Shown in pieces: positions 1-7,910 of a DNA stretch of 9,291 nt. Every line of letters starts with the position of its first letter. The first letter of the stretch is position 1. The stretch is from an uncultured Kangiella sp. GTDB taxonomy: Bacteria; Pseudomonadota; Gammaproteobacteria; Enterobacterales; DSM-103792. Both the position numbers and the translations under genes were made by a program. The notes under the pieces were generated by a model. That model saw only the letters and a list, made by a program, of their open reading frames with translations, searched no databases and was not told the DNA's origin. The stretch covers positions 1 through 9,291 of the forward strand of contig CAMLNB010000140.1 in the NCBI GenBank assembly GCA_946481205.1, written 5' to 3'.

Positions 1-80
1 TTGAGCCAACAAATTCCTGACTGGCGTCTATGCTTGATGTCAGTGTCGCCCAGCCGGCGGCAAGGGAGTATTCGTCAATC

Positions 81-1151
81 ATGGCCGAGGGACGCGACCG
101 CCGCAGTCAGCGCGGCAGCCGCATCGAGTCCGGCAATTACCGGCTCTATCTGGTGGTACGGCATGGCAGCCTGACCGGCTTGCTGGCGCATATCGCCTTT
201 ATCCCGCTTTTTCTGCTGCTGGGCGTGCCAAGTCTGGCGGCGTTCAATGTGCTGAGTGTGGCGGCGTGGGCGCTGGCACGCTGGCGCAACGAGCAGGGCC
301 GTCACGGTTACGCCATTCAGCTGATTACCTTGGAAGTGGTGCTGCATGCGGTGCTGGCAACCGTGCTGCTCGGCTGGGACAGCGGTTTCCCGCACTATCT
401 GGTCACGCTCATTACCTTCGTGATGTTCAATTACCAGCAGCGCAATGTGATCGTGGTGTTGCAGGCGGTGGGCATTGTGCTGATTTATGCCGGTCTGTTC
501 AGCTGGACCCATACAGGCGGTTTTATCAGCTTGCCTGCGCACTGGCTGGCTTGGCTGCAGTTCAGCAATATCCTGGTCAGCTTCTCGACCCTGGCGCTGA
601 TCAGCTACTACTTCCGCGAAGCCTCGCTGCATTCCGAGCAGAGCATGGCGGAGCTGGCCCACACCGATCAGCTGACCCGGCTGCCGAATCGGCACCGGCT
701 CTGGGAGCGGCTGGAAGGCGAGCGGCTGCGCAGCGCCCATCAGCAGCAGTCGTTTGTGCTGGTGATGGCCGACATCGACCATTTCAAGGCGATTAACGAT
801 CAATACGGCCACGAAACCGGTGATCGGGTGCTGCGCCATGTCAGCGAGCTGTTGACTGCCTGCCTGCGCGAGCAGGACACGGTCGGGCGCTGGGGCGGTG
901 AGGAGTTTTTGCTGATCCTGCCGCAGATGCAGCAGGCCGACGGCCTTCGCGCGGCCGAACGGATGCGCGAGGCGGTGGCCAAATCGACCATGCTGCTGGA
1001 GGGCCGAGGTGTCTCGGTGACGCTGTCGTTTGGGGTGGCGGCCTGCACGCCCGGCACCGATCTCGATGCCTGCCTGCGTGAGGCCGATGCCGCGCTGTAC
1101 CGCGCCAAAGCGGCCGGCCGGAACCGGGTCATGGCGGCCGAAACCGGCTGA
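81..1151 (+). CDS. Membrane-anchored diguanylate cyclase (GGDEF domain)
   Basis: Likely makes the second messenger cyclic di-GMP from two GTP at the inner membrane. With the ATG at 81 the protein has 356 residues. The N-terminal half has about six hydrophobic segments (roughly 31-49, 52-67, 79-98, 105-117, 122-140, 156-177). A short linker leads to a GGDEF domain from about residue 193. Visible signatures are LTRLPNR (198-204), the metal-binding ADIDHFKAIND stretch (230-240), the active-site GGEEF (272-276), and an RxxD product-inhibition site (R263-D266) at the standard five-residue spacing. It should therefore be active and feedback-inhibited. The start at 81 is preferred because AAGGGAG lies 12 bases upstream. 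An in-frame ATG at 30 has no ribosome-binding site and would add 17 residues. I do not recognise the membrane domain as a named sensor family, so its signal is unknown. No terminator is visible after the stop. The gene is not obviously related in function to the downstream gcv genes. Confidence 0.9.
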   Translation: MAEGRDRRSQRGSRIESGNYRLYLVVRHGSLTGLLAHIAFIPLFLLLGVPSLAAFNVLSVAAWALARWRNEQGRHGYAIQLITLEVVLHAVLATVLLGWDSGFPHYLVTLITFVMFNYQQRNVIVVLQAVGIVLIYAGLFSWTHTGGFISLPAHWLAWLQFSNILVSFSTLALISYYFREASLHSEQSMAELAHTDQLTRLPNRHRLWERLEGERLRSAHQQQSFVLVMADIDHFKAINDQYGHETGDRVLRHVSELLTACLREQDTVGRWGGEEFLLILPQMQQADGLRAAERMREAVAKSTMLLEGRGVSVTLSFGVAACTPGTDLDACLREADAALYRAKAAGRNRVMAAETG

Positions 1152-1247
1152 GATTCTCCCCGAACGCCAGCGGCACACCGGTCCGACTTGTTCAAATTGC
1201 CCGTCCCAGCCGTCGGTTGACGCCTGCCCGAGTGGGGGCCGGATCGG

Positions 1248-1253
1248 TATAAT
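1248..1253 (+). promoter_or_regulatory. Probable -10 box of the gcv promoter
   Basis: A perfect TATAAT lies 60 bases before the gcvT start, in the gap after the diguanylate cyclase gene. No good -35 sits at 16-18 bases. The nearest match, TTGACG at 1217-1222, is 25 bases away, which is too far for a standard sigma-70 promoter, so an activator may be needed. Transcription from here would give a leader of roughly 50 bases. That is too short for a glycine riboswitch aptamer. The -10 match is seen directly. Its role is inferred. Confidence 0.5.
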
Positions 1254-1313
1254 CCGCGCCACCTTTTTTGCCCCTTTCGCCGCCAGGCGGACTTTCACAG
1301 GAAGGCGCCCACC

Positions 1314-2402
1314 ATGGGTTTGCGTACCCCGTTCTACGATCTCCACGTTGCTGCCGGTGCCAAGATGGTCGATTTCGGCGGCTGGGATATGCCGCTGCAC
1401 TACGGCTCGCAGCTCGACGAGCACCACATCGTCCGCAAGGACGCCGGTTTCTTCGACGTCTCGCATATGACCATCCTTGAAGTGCGCGGTGCCGACGCCA
1501 AAGCCTACCTGCAGCACCTGCTGGCCAATGATGTCGACAAGCTCAAGCAATCGGGCAAGGCGCTTTACAGCGGCATGCTGAACGAACAGGGCAAAGTGGT
1601 CGATGACCTCATCGTCTACTACCGTAACGATCAGTACTACCGCGTCGTGGTCAACGCCTCGACCCGCGACAAGGACATCGCCTGGATGGAAAACCAGGCC
1701 CAGGGTTTCGCCGTATCGGTGGAGCACAACCGCGGCCTCGCGATGCTGGCCGTGCAAGGTCCGCAGGCGCGCGAGAAAGCGCACATTGCGCTGGGCAAGC
1801 TGGCCACCGATGGCGTGAAAAATCTCGGCGTGTTCTTTGCTGAAGAAGTAGACGGTTGGTTTATCGCCCGCACCGGCTACACCGGTGAAGACGGTTACGA
1901 AATCATGATCCCGCTGCAGCATATCGACAGCTTCTGGAAAGCGCTGATTGCTGCCGGAGTGGCACCGTGCGGTCTCGGTGCCCGCGACACGCTGCGGCTG
2001 GAAGCCGGCATGAACCTGTATGGCTCGGACATGGACGAGACCATCAGCCCGCTCGAAGCGAACATGGGCTGGACCATTGCCTGGGAACCTTCGACACGCA
2101 ATTTCGTCGGCCGGGCCGCGATTGCTGCCGAGAAAGCCGCTGGCGTCAAACGCAAGCTGGTCGGCCTCGTCATCAGCGAGAAAGGCGGTATTCCGCGCGG
2201 TCACCAGAAAGTCGTGCTGGCCGACGGTAGCGAAGGTGAAATCACCTCCGGTACCTTCTCGCCAACGCTGCAGCTCGGTATTGCGATGGCGCGGGTACCG
2301 GCCAGCGTGACCGACACCGTCCACGTTGAAATTCGCGGCAAGCTGATGCCGGCCAAAGTTGTGAAAGTGGGTTTCGTTCGCAACGGCAAGTCTGTTCTGT
2401 AA
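1314..2402 (+). CDS. gcvT: Glycine cleavage system T-protein (aminomethyltransferase)
   Basis: Takes the aminomethyl group held on lipoylated H-protein, releases ammonia and transfers the carbon to tetrahydrofolate, giving 5,10-methylene-THF. It is cytoplasmic. The 362 residues match the family's usual length (E. coli 364). Family stretches are visible throughout: [20 protein letters not shown] (5-24), [11 protein letters not shown] (93-103) with the conserved acidic pair D97-D98 where the catalytic Asp lies, [12 protein letters not shown] (186-197), [11 protein letters not shown] (227-237) in the folate-binding domain, and a C-terminal [11 protein letters not shown] typical of the family end. 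AGGAAGG eight bases before the ATG fixes the start. It is the first gene of a gcvT-gcvH-gcvP locus. Oddity: a diverged second copy of its last codons lies 86 bases downstream (see 2441-2497). Confidence 0.97.
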   Translation: MGLRTPFYDLHVAAGAKMVDFGGWDMPLHYGSQLDEHHIVRKDAGFFDVSHMTILEVRGADAKAYLQHLLANDVDKLKQSGKALYSGMLNEQGKVVDDLIVYYRNDQYYRVVVNASTRDKDIAWMENQAQGFAVSVEHNRGLAMLAVQGPQAREKAHIALGKLATDGVKNLGVFFAEEVDGWFIARTGYTGEDGYEIMIPLQHIDSFWKALIAAGVAPCGLGARDTLRLEAGMNLYGSDMDETISPLEANMGWTIAWEPSTRNFVGRAAIAAEKAAGVKRKLVGLVISEKGGIPRGHQKVVLADGSEGEITSGTFSPTLQLGIAMARVPASVTDTVHVEIRGKLMPAKVVKVGFVRNGKSVL

Positions 2403-2440
2403 TTCGACAGAGCGACGCGCAGATGCGATTGCCAAACCAG

Positions 2441-2497
2441 ACCGTCGTCAACGTCGGTTTTGTTCGTAACGGCAAATCGGTGCTTTAATTCGACAGA
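2441..2497 (+). pseudogene. Diverged remnant of a gcvT 3' end
   Basis: In the gcvT-gcvH gap, one frame reads [15 protein letters not shown] then a TAA stop at 2486-2488. This repeats the end of gcvT ([15 protein letters not shown], stop 2400-2402) at an offset of exactly 86 bases. The nine bases after each stop (TTCGACAGA) are identical. Comparing 2358-2411 with 2444-2497 gives 44 of 54 identical bases. All ten differences are at third codon positions, and nine are silent (the other is Lys to Asn). The fragment has no ribosome-binding site and is too short to be a gene. Homology upstream of 2441 is uncertain: bases from about 2414 weakly resemble the preceding gcvT codons but need gaps. The likely reading is a relic of a second gcvT allele that was once coding. 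A tandem duplication or an assembly chimera are alternatives. Confidence 0.8.
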
Positions 2498-2501
2498 TTT
2501 T

Positions 2502-2527
2502 CCGCTGCCGGCTTTGACCGGTAGCGG
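2502..2527 (+). promoter_or_regulatory. Intercistronic hairpin between gcvT and gcvH
   Basis: CCGCTGCCGG and CCGGTAGCGG form a ten-pair stem including one G-U wobble, around the loop CTTTGA. A T-rich stretch occurs only about 18 bases later (TTTGTTTTT at 2542-2550), so it is not a clean intrinsic terminator. It could protect or mark the 3' end of a processed gcvT message, or weakly reduce read-through. The structure is seen in sequence. The role is inferred. Confidence 0.4.
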
Positions 2528-2592
2528 ATGCAGTTTGCAGCTTTGTTTTTCAAGATCGCACTTACACCTTACCAACGCTGAGGATACAGACC

Positions 2593-2988
2593 ATGGCGCA
2601 TTACCCGAACGAGCTCCACTACGCCAAATCGCACGAATGGGCGCGTCGCGAAGAAGACGGCACCTACACCATTGGCATCACCGAGCATGCGCAAGAGCTG
2701 CTGGGCGATCTGGTCTACGTCGAGCTGCCGGAAGTCGGTGACGATGTCACCGCCGGCGACGAGTGCGGTGTGGTCGAGTCGGTCAAAGCCGCGTCGGACA
2801 TCTACAGCCCGATCTCCGGTGAAGTGATCGCCATCAACGAAAAGTTGGCCGATGCCCCGGAAAAAGTGAACAAGGATTCCTACGGCGCTGGCTGGTTGTT
2901 CCGGGTCAAGGCATCGGACGAAGCTGAGCTCGATGATCTGCTCGATGCCGATGGTTACGCCGAGCACGTCGAGTCGGAAGAGCATTGA
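2593..2988 (+). CDS. gcvH: Glycine cleavage system H-protein (lipoyl carrier)
   Basis: Small shuttle protein whose lipoyl-lysine arm carries the aminomethyl group from P-protein to T-protein and is re-oxidised by dihydrolipoyl dehydrogenase. It has 131 residues, the usual size. The lipoylation motif [12 protein letters not shown] is visible, with the modified lysine at K65. The family opening [10 protein letters not shown] (9-18) and the [22 protein letters not shown] stretch (28-49) are also clear. TGAGGA eight bases before the ATG is a good ribosome-binding site. It lies 190 bases after gcvT, longer than usual for co-transcribed partners because the gap holds the gcvT tail remnant and a hairpin. 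The mature protein needs lipoate attachment by enzymes not encoded here. Confidence 0.97.
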   Translation: MAHYPNELHYAKSHEWARREEDGTYTIGITEHAQELLGDLVYVELPEVGDDVTAGDECGVVESVKAASDIYSPISGEVIAINEKLADAPEKVNKDSYGAGWLFRVKASDEAELDDLLDADGYAEHVESEEH

Positions 2989-3033
2989 TCACGGTTGGTG
3001 GCGCGCATCGCCGCCGAATCGCGTTTGAACCCA

Positions 3034-3063
3034 GCCCCCGCTAATCCCGGGGGCCATTCTTTT
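3034..3063 (+). terminator. Terminator-like hairpin between gcvH and gcvP
   Basis: GCCCCCG (3034-3040) and CGGGGGC (3048-3054) make a perfect seven-pair GC stem with a seven-base loop, followed by TTCTTTT at 3057-3063. This is a plausible intrinsic terminator, perhaps partial because of the interrupted T-tract and the CA before it. It would end some gcvT-gcvH transcripts before gcvP. No convincing separate gcvP promoter is visible in the 33 bases left before the gcvP start, so attenuated read-through is the simplest explanation. Confidence 0.6.
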
Positions 3064-3096
3064 GCAGTAATGCGTTTCTCAACAGTCAGGTGAATC

Positions 3097-5985
3097 ATGA
3101 GTGCCACGCTGTCCCAGCTTGAAAAACACGACGGTTTCATTGCCCGTCATATCGGTCCGAATGCGGACCAGACTGCCGAGATGCTGAACACGCTCGGCGT
3201 GAAGTCGTTGGACGAGCTGATGCAGCAAATCGTGCCGGAGCCGATTCGCCTGAACGCACCGCTGGCACTGCCGGCCGCCAAAGCCGAGCACGAAGCCCTG
3301 GCTTACCTGAAGAAAATCGCCAGCAAGAACAAGCTCTACAAGAGCTTCATCGGCATGGGTTACTACGACACCGTGACACCGCCGGTGATCCTGCGCAACG
3401 TGCTGGAAAACCCGGGCTGGTACACCGCTTACACGCCGTACCAACCGGAAATTGCCCAGGGCCGTTTGGAAACGCTGCTGAATTTCCAGCAGATGATTGT
3501 CGATCTGACCGGACTCGATATTTCCAACGCTTCACTGCTCGATGAAGGCACCGCTGCCGCCGAAGCGATGGCGCTGGCTCGCCGCAGCTCGAAGAGCAAG
3601 AGCAACCAATTCTTTATCGACAGCGACACCCATCCGCAAACCATCGACGTAGTGCGTACCCGCGCCGAGGCTTTCGGTTTCGAAACCGTCGTTGGCGTCG
3701 CCAGCGATGCGCTGAAGCACGATTATTTCGGTGTGCTGCTGTCGTACCCGGGCTCGAGTGGTCAGGTCAACGATTTCTCCAGCCTGATCGCTGCGCTGAA
3801 AGACCGCAAGTCGGTGGTCATTCTCGGTACCGATCTGCTGGCGCTGTGCCTGCTGAAATCGCCGGGCGAACTCGGTGCCGATATCGCCATCGGTTCGGCC
3901 CAGCGTTTCGGTGTGCCGTTTGGTTTCGGTGGCCCGCACGCCGCGTTCATGGCCGGCAAAGACGAGCACAAGCGCAACCTGCCGGGTCGCATCATCGGCG
4001 TGTCGATCGACAAGCGCGGCAACCGTGCACTGCGCATGGCGATGCAGACCCGCGAGCAACACATTCGTCGCGAAAAAGCCACCTCGAATATCTGTACCGC
4101 GCAGGTGCTGCTGTCGAACATGGCGGTGATGTACGCGATGTACCACGGTCCGCAAGGGCTGAAAGACATTGCTGAACGCACCCATCGCCTGATGAGCATT
4201 TTTGTTGCCGGTTTGCGCGCCAAAGGCGCCAATGTCGACACCAAGGCGTTCTTCGATACCGTTACCATCGACGTCGGTTCGGTCCGTGAGCAGGTCTACA
4301 TGCGCGCGCTGGCGCACAAGATGAATCTGCGCTTGGTTGGCGACAGCAAACTTGGCGTGTCGTTCGATGAGAAAACCACCCGTGAAGACGTGGTCGCGCT
4401 GTGGGACGTGTTCCTGCAGGATCAGGCGCAGGGCCTCGATGTTGCCCAGCTGGATGCGCTGTTCGCGCAAACCGGCTCGCACGACATTCCGGAACAGCTG
4501 CAGCGCACCAGCGCGTACCTGACCCATCCGACCTTCAGCAAGTACCACAGCGAAACCGACATGCTGCGTTACCTGAAGCATCTGGAGAACAAGGACTTCT
4601 CGCTGACCCACGGCATGATCCCGCTCGGTTCGTGCACGATGAAGCTGAACGCCACCAGCGAAATGATGCCGGTGACCTGGCCGGAATTTGGCAACATCCA
4701 CCCATTCGTGCCGCTCGTGCAGGCGCAGGGCTATCTCGAGATGATTCACGAGCTCGAGCATTACCTGAAAGCGATCACCGGCTTCGATGCGATCTCGATC
4801 CAGCCGAACTCGGGCGCGCAAGGCGAATACGCCGGCCTGCTGACCATCCGCAAGTATCATGAGTCGCGTGGCGAAGGTCACCGCAACGTTTGCCTGATCC
4901 CGCAATCGGCGCACGGTACCAACCCGGCGTCGGCGCAGATGGCGAACTTCCGCGTCGTCGTCACCGCCTGCGACAAAGACGGCAACATCGATCTGGCCGA
5001 CATGGAAGCGAAAGCGAAAGAGCACGCTGACAACCTCGCCTGCCTGATGATGACCTATCCATCGACCCACGGCGTGTACGAAGAAAGCGCGAAGCAGATT
5101 TGCGATCTGATCCACTCCTATGGTGGCCAGGTTTACATGGACGGCGCCAACCTGAACGCGCAAGTCGGCCTGACCGCGCCGGCGCGCATCGGCGCTGATG
5201 TGTCGCACATGAACCTGCACAAAACGTTCTGCATTCCGCACGGCGGCGGCGGCCCCGGCATGGGTCCGATCGGCGTCCGTGCGCATCTGGCGCCGTTCTT
5301 GCCGAACCATGCGGTCGTGCATCTGGAAGGTCCGAATCCGGGCAACGGTTCGGTCAGCGCCGCACCGTGGGGCAGCGCGTCGATTCTGACCATCTCGTGG
5401 GCCTACATCACGATGATGGGCCCGCAAGGTCTGAAGCAGGCGACCGAGTACGCGATCCTGAACGGCAATTACATTGCCAAGCGTTTGGGCGAGCATTTCC
5501 CGGTTCTGTACACCGGCCGCAATGGTCGTGTCGCGCACGAGTGCATTCTCGACATCCGGCCGCTGAAAGAAGCCAGCGGCATCAGCGAGGAAGACATTGC
5601 CAAGCGCTTGATGGACTACGGCTTCCACGCGCCGACGATGAGCTTTCCGGTCGCCGGCACGCTGATGGTCGAGCCGACCGAGTCGGAATCGAAAGAAGAG
5701 CTGGATCGCTTCATCGACGCGATGATCCGCATCCGCAAGGAAATCGATCAGGTCCAGAACGGCGTCTGGCCGCTCGACAACAACCCGCTGGTCAACGCGC
5801 CGCACACGCTCGCCGACATCACCGAAGGCGAATGGACACGGCCGTACAGCCGCGAACAGGCGGTGTTCCCGCTGCCGGGCCAGAAGCACAACAAGTTCTG
5901 GCCGAGCGTCAACCGGATCGACAACGTCTATGGCGATCGCAACCTGTTCTGCGTCTGCCCGCCGATGGAAGACTATCAGGGGTGA
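3097..5985 (+). CDS. gcvP: Glycine cleavage system P-protein (glycine dehydrogenase, decarboxylating)
   Basis: Pyridoxal-phosphate enzyme that decarboxylates glycine and attaches the remaining aminomethyl group to the lipoyl arm of H-protein. It has 962 residues (E. coli 957), a full-length single-chain P-protein with fused N- and C-terminal halves, unlike the split two-subunit forms. The start gives [20 protein letters not shown], as in gammaproteobacterial homologues. AGGTGA lies immediately upstream at rather short spacing. Visible family stretches are [30 protein letters not shown] and [15 protein letters not shown] in the first half. In the second half, [15 protein letters not shown] is followed by the cofactor site [15 protein letters not shown] with the lysine at K709, just before the Gly-rich loop. 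It is separated from gcvH by a terminator-like hairpin and followed by a strong terminator, so it is the last gene of the locus. Confidence 0.98.
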   Translation: MSATLSQLEKHDGFIARHIGPNADQTAEMLNTLGVKSLDELMQQIVPEPIRLNAPLALPAAKAEHEALAYLKKIASKNKLYKSFIGMGYYDTVTPPVILRNVLENPGWYTAYTPYQPEIAQGRLETLLNFQQMIVDLTGLDISNASLLDEGTAAAEAMALARRSSKSKSNQFFIDSDTHPQTIDVVRTRAEAFGFETVVGVASDALKHDYFGVLLSYPGSSGQVNDFSSLIAALKDRKSVVILGTDLLALCLLKSPGELGADIAIGSAQRFGVPFGFGGPHAAFMAGKDEHKRNLPGRIIGVSIDKRGNRALRMAMQTREQHIRREKATSNICTAQVLLSNMAVMYAMYHGPQGLKDIAERTHRLMSIFVAGLRAKGANVDTKAFFDTVTIDVGSVREQVYMRALAHKMNLRLVGDSKLGVSFDEKTTREDVVALWDVFLQDQAQGLDVAQLDALFAQTGSHDIPEQLQRTSAYLTHPTFSKYHSETDMLRYLKHLENKDFSLTHGMIPLGSCTMKLNATSEMMPVTWPEFGNIHPFVPLVQAQGYLEMIHELEHYLKAITGFDAISIQPNSGAQGEYAGLLTIRKYHESRGEGHRNVCLIPQSAHGTNPASAQMANFRVVVTACDKDGNIDLADMEAKAKEHADNLACLMMTYPSTHGVYEESAKQICDLIHSYGGQVYMDGANLNAQVGLTAPARIGADVSHMNLHKTFCIPHGGGGPGMGPIGVRAHLAPFLPNHAVVHLEGPNPGNGSVSAAPWGSASILTISWAYITMMGPQGLKQATEYAILNGNYIAKRLGEHFPVLYTGRNGRVAHECILDIRPLKEASGISEEDIAKRLMDYGFHAPTMSFPVAGTLMVEPTESESKEELDRFIDAMIRIRKEIDQVQNGVWPLDNNPLVNAPHTLADITEGEWTRPYSREQAVFPLPGQKHNKFWPSVNRIDNVYGDRNLFCVCPPMEDYQG

Positions 5986-6015
5986 AACGGTCAGGGCTGA
6001 TCTGCAGTGATGGAT

Positions 6016-6050
6016 AAACAAAACGGCGCGGTTATCGCGCCGTTTTGTTT
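6016..6050 (+). terminator. Strong intrinsic terminator after gcvP
   Basis: A perfect fifteen-pair stem (6016-6030 with 6036-6050) around the loop GTTAT has core arms ACGGCGCG and CGCGCCGT. The arms are A-rich on the left and T-rich on the right, so it could act on both strands. It begins 31 bases after the gcvP stop and closes the glycine cleavage locus. Confidence 0.92.
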
Positions 6051-6118
6051 TCTGCTGAGTTCAGCAAGCATTTGCACAGGCTATTGCTCGTGCTCAACTT
6101 CAGATCGGCTTGGCAGGG

Positions 6119-6147
6119 TTGGACTGAGCGTCAGCACGCGGTATAAA
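6119..6147 (+). promoter_or_regulatory. Predicted sigma-70-type promoter for the DUF3667 gene
   Basis: TTGGAC (6119-6124) and TATAAA (6142-6147) are separated by exactly 17 bases, with five of six consensus matches in each box. It lies between the gcvP terminator and the next gene, about 65 bases before that gene's start. It is the best-formed promoter in the window and suggests independent transcription. Confidence 0.6.
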
Positions 6148-6211
6148 TGACGCACGCCGAGTATCTGTTCGCCCGAGCAGAGGCTGTAGACGCTGTACGC
6201 AACGGATCGCC

Positions 6212-7012
6212 ATGACCACCAACATCGACCACATTGCTTTGTGCACGGCCTGCAATACGCCGTTGCAGGGGCCGTTCTGCCATCACTGTGGCCAGCGCCA
6301 TCAGGCAGGTCAGTTGAACATGAGGCAGATGGGGGCCGATCTGCGTACGCGGCTGATTGATTGGGAGCAGGGCTTTTTTCGCACGCTTTGGCATTTGCTG
6401 CGTCAGCCCAAAACCATGCTCGATCAGGTGCTCAGCGGGCGGCGCAAAGGCTACAACCATCCGGTCACCTTTTTGCTGATTTGTGCGACGCTGGCGCTGC
6501 TGGCGATCCAGCTGTATGACGACGCATTCTGGCAATTCTTTCGGGACACCATGCTGCGCGACATGCAAGCGTCCCGGCTGGGCCAGGACGCGATCAATCG
6601 CTTTGTCGATGTCCATGCCGCGACCATGGCGATTCTGCCCTACTGGATGCTGTTCTTCAGTTTGCCCACGGCTTTGTTCATGCGCTGGTTCTTCCCCAAG
6701 CGCGGTCATACCGTAGCCGAGTACTGGCTGCTGAATCTGTACGCGGTGGCCGTGGCGCTGTTGTTCGATGCCGTGGTCGGCACCGTTGCGACCTTGACCG
6801 GAATCGACCCGCAATTCCAGATTCGGCAAATGTCGGCTGGCATTCTGATGCTGGTTTGCTTGGCTTATATCGGTCGCGCCTGGCTTGGCGGTGGCTTGTG
6901 GACGATTGCGCGCATACTGCTGGCGATGTTCCTGGCCGGCGTGATCAATGGCGTGTTGCAACAAGCAGCAGCGTACAGCTATGCCTATTGGGGCGGTATT
7001 TTGGGCCGCTAG
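6212..7012 (+). CDS. DUF3667-type zinc-ribbon integral membrane protein
   Basis: 266 residues, function unknown. The N-terminus has a zinc-ribbon-like four-cysteine knuckle (C11, C14, C23, C26, ending in FCHHCGQ). Next come an amphipathic stretch and the conserved GRRKGYNHP motif (76-84), directly before the first membrane segment. About five hydrophobic segments follow (roughly 84-101, 137-158, 168-192, 208-224, 229-250). This order, with FCxxCGQ, a basic G-x-RK-x-Y-x-x-P motif and then helices, is what I know of DUF3667 family proteins. The assignment is from memory of the pattern, not a search. The knuckle probably faces the cytoplasm. The ribosome-binding site is weak (CGGA five bases before the ATG), but the Cys-rich N-terminus supports this start. 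It has its own promoter upstream and no clear intrinsic terminator downstream. Nothing in the neighbourhood indicates its substrate or partner. Confidence 0.85.
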   Translation: MTTNIDHIALCTACNTPLQGPFCHHCGQRHQAGQLNMRQMGADLRTRLIDWEQGFFRTLWHLLRQPKTMLDQVLSGRRKGYNHPVTFLLICATLALLAIQLYDDAFWQFFRDTMLRDMQASRLGQDAINRFVDVHAATMAILPYWMLFFSLPTALFMRWFFPKRGHTVAEYWLLNLYAVAVALLFDAVVGTVATLTGIDPQFQIRQMSAGILMLVCLAYIGRAWLGGGLWTIARILLAMFLAGVINGVLQQAAAYSYAYWGGILGR

Positions 7013-7218
7013 CGGGTTCGTTCAAGAAAACTGAACCCGGTCGTCAAATCCTTTCGCTATCTCTTGTTGTAACAGGCGCTAAGCTGGTGACCAAACTGGT
7101 CGTGTTCGCTGTGCGGTTTTGCTGCAACCGCTACGCGGGCACGCGTGGGAACCCTCGGTATCGTTGTTTGCCTAGTAGCTGTTAATCAGATGTCTGTCAC
7201 TCGCAAAGGACTCTAGCC

Positions 7219-7830
7219 ATGAAACTGTATTTCTTCCCCGGCTCCTGCTCACAATTGCCATTGATCATCGCGCATGAAGTCGCGGTGCCCGTGCAACCCG
7301 TTGCGGTGGATTTGGCCAAGAAAACGGCGGCTGACGGCCGCAATTTTCTCGAGATCAATCCCAATGGCTACGTGCCGGCGCTGGTGCTGGACAACGGTCA
7401 GGTGCTGACCGAAGCCCAAGTCATTGCCCAATATCTGGCCAGTCTGAAACCGGGCAATACGCTGATGCCGGCAAGCGGCAGCTTCGAACACTTCAAGATG
7501 CTGGAGCTGCTGAACTTCCTCACCAGCGAAGTGCACAAACCGATGGGGTCGTTCTTCAATCCGGGTCTGCATCCAGAGGCGCGCGCGCAGACCGAACAAT
7601 TGCTGGGGCGCCGCTTGACGCATGTTGCCAATCGTCTCGGCAGCAATGATTACCTGACCGGCAGCAGCTTCACCGTTGCCGATGCGTACCTGTTCGTGGT
7701 GCTGAACTGGGCCAACTGGGTGAAATTCGATCTGTCGCCGTGGCCGGCGCTGCAGGCTTTTCAACAGCGCGTGGCAGCACGCCCTGCAGTGAAAGCGGCA
7801 CAAGCAGATGAAGGCAAGCACAAAGCCTGA
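7219..7830 (+). CDS. Glutathione S-transferase, beta class
   Basis: Cytoplasmic glutathione-dependent detoxification or redox enzyme of 203 residues, matching bacterial GstA in length. The N-terminal thioredoxin fold starts MKLYFFPGSCS, with the beta-class cysteine at C10. NPNGYVPAL contains the conserved cis-proline (P53), and LTEAQVIAQYL (63-73) is the second glutathione-binding stretch. Its E65 is followed by Ala, where I would more often expect Ser or Gly. The helical C-terminal domain has H106 in the EVHK motif, the partner of C10 in beta-class enzymes, and the N-capping box FTVADAY (151-157, T152 to D155). The start is supported by AAAGGA seven to eight bases upstream. It appears to be a single-gene unit: 206 bases separate it from the previous gene and a strong terminator follows. 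The physiological substrate cannot be read from sequence. Confidence 0.95.
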   Translation: MKLYFFPGSCSQLPLIIAHEVAVPVQPVAVDLAKKTAADGRNFLEINPNGYVPALVLDNGQVLTEAQVIAQYLASLKPGNTLMPASGSFEHFKMLELLNFLTSEVHKPMGSFFNPGLHPEARAQTEQLLGRRLTHVANRLGSNDYLTGSSFTVADAYLFVVLNWANWVKFDLSPWPALQAFQQRVAARPAVKAAQADEGKHKA

Positions 7831-7880
7831 TGGCGGCGGTGCTGAGATGGCTGGTTGTAAATTGGTTTGCCAGCAGAAAC

Positions 7881-7910
7881 AGAAAAAGGCGCTTGCGAGC
7901 GCCTTTTTCT
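7881..7910 (+). terminator. Strong intrinsic terminator after the GST gene
   Basis: A perfect thirteen-pair stem (7881-7893 with 7898-7910) around the loop TGCG has core arms AAGGCGCT and AGCGCCTT. The right arm ends in a run of five T. Arms that are A-rich on the left and T-rich on the right make it potentially bidirectional. It lies 50 bases after the GST stop. Confidence 0.92.

Noticed and set aside
1152..1313. Glycine riboswitch upstream of gcvT
   Set aside because: The predicted leader after the -10 box is only about 50 bases, and I see no paired-aptamer architecture in the whole gap.
75..2435. A 786-codon open frame on the - strand across the cyclase and gcvT
   Set aside because: It lies fully antisense to two clearly recognised genes. 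Its protein is low-complexity His/Arg/Gln/Val-rich, as expected of a shadow frame in GC-rich coding DNA.
2423..2488. A 21-codon ORF ending in [11 protein letters not shown] as a small protein
   Set aside because: It has no ribosome-binding site before the ATG at 2423, and its sequence is explained as a remnant of a gcvT 3' end.
2460..2741. A 93-codon + strand frame overlapping the start of gcvH
   Set aside because: It is out of frame with gcvH, runs through the gcvT remnant and lacks a ribosome-binding site.
3532..6021. An 829-codon open frame on the - strand opposite gcvP
   Set aside because: It mirrors the codon pattern of gcvP, matches no known family, and reads through the gcvP terminator region. 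It is a shadow frame.
7013..7039. Hairpin CGGGTTC/GAACCCG right after the DUF3667 gene as a terminator
   Set aside because: The seven-pair stem has a 13-base loop and no T-tract after it. Nothing else in the 206-base gap up to the GST gene looked convincing, including promoter candidates.
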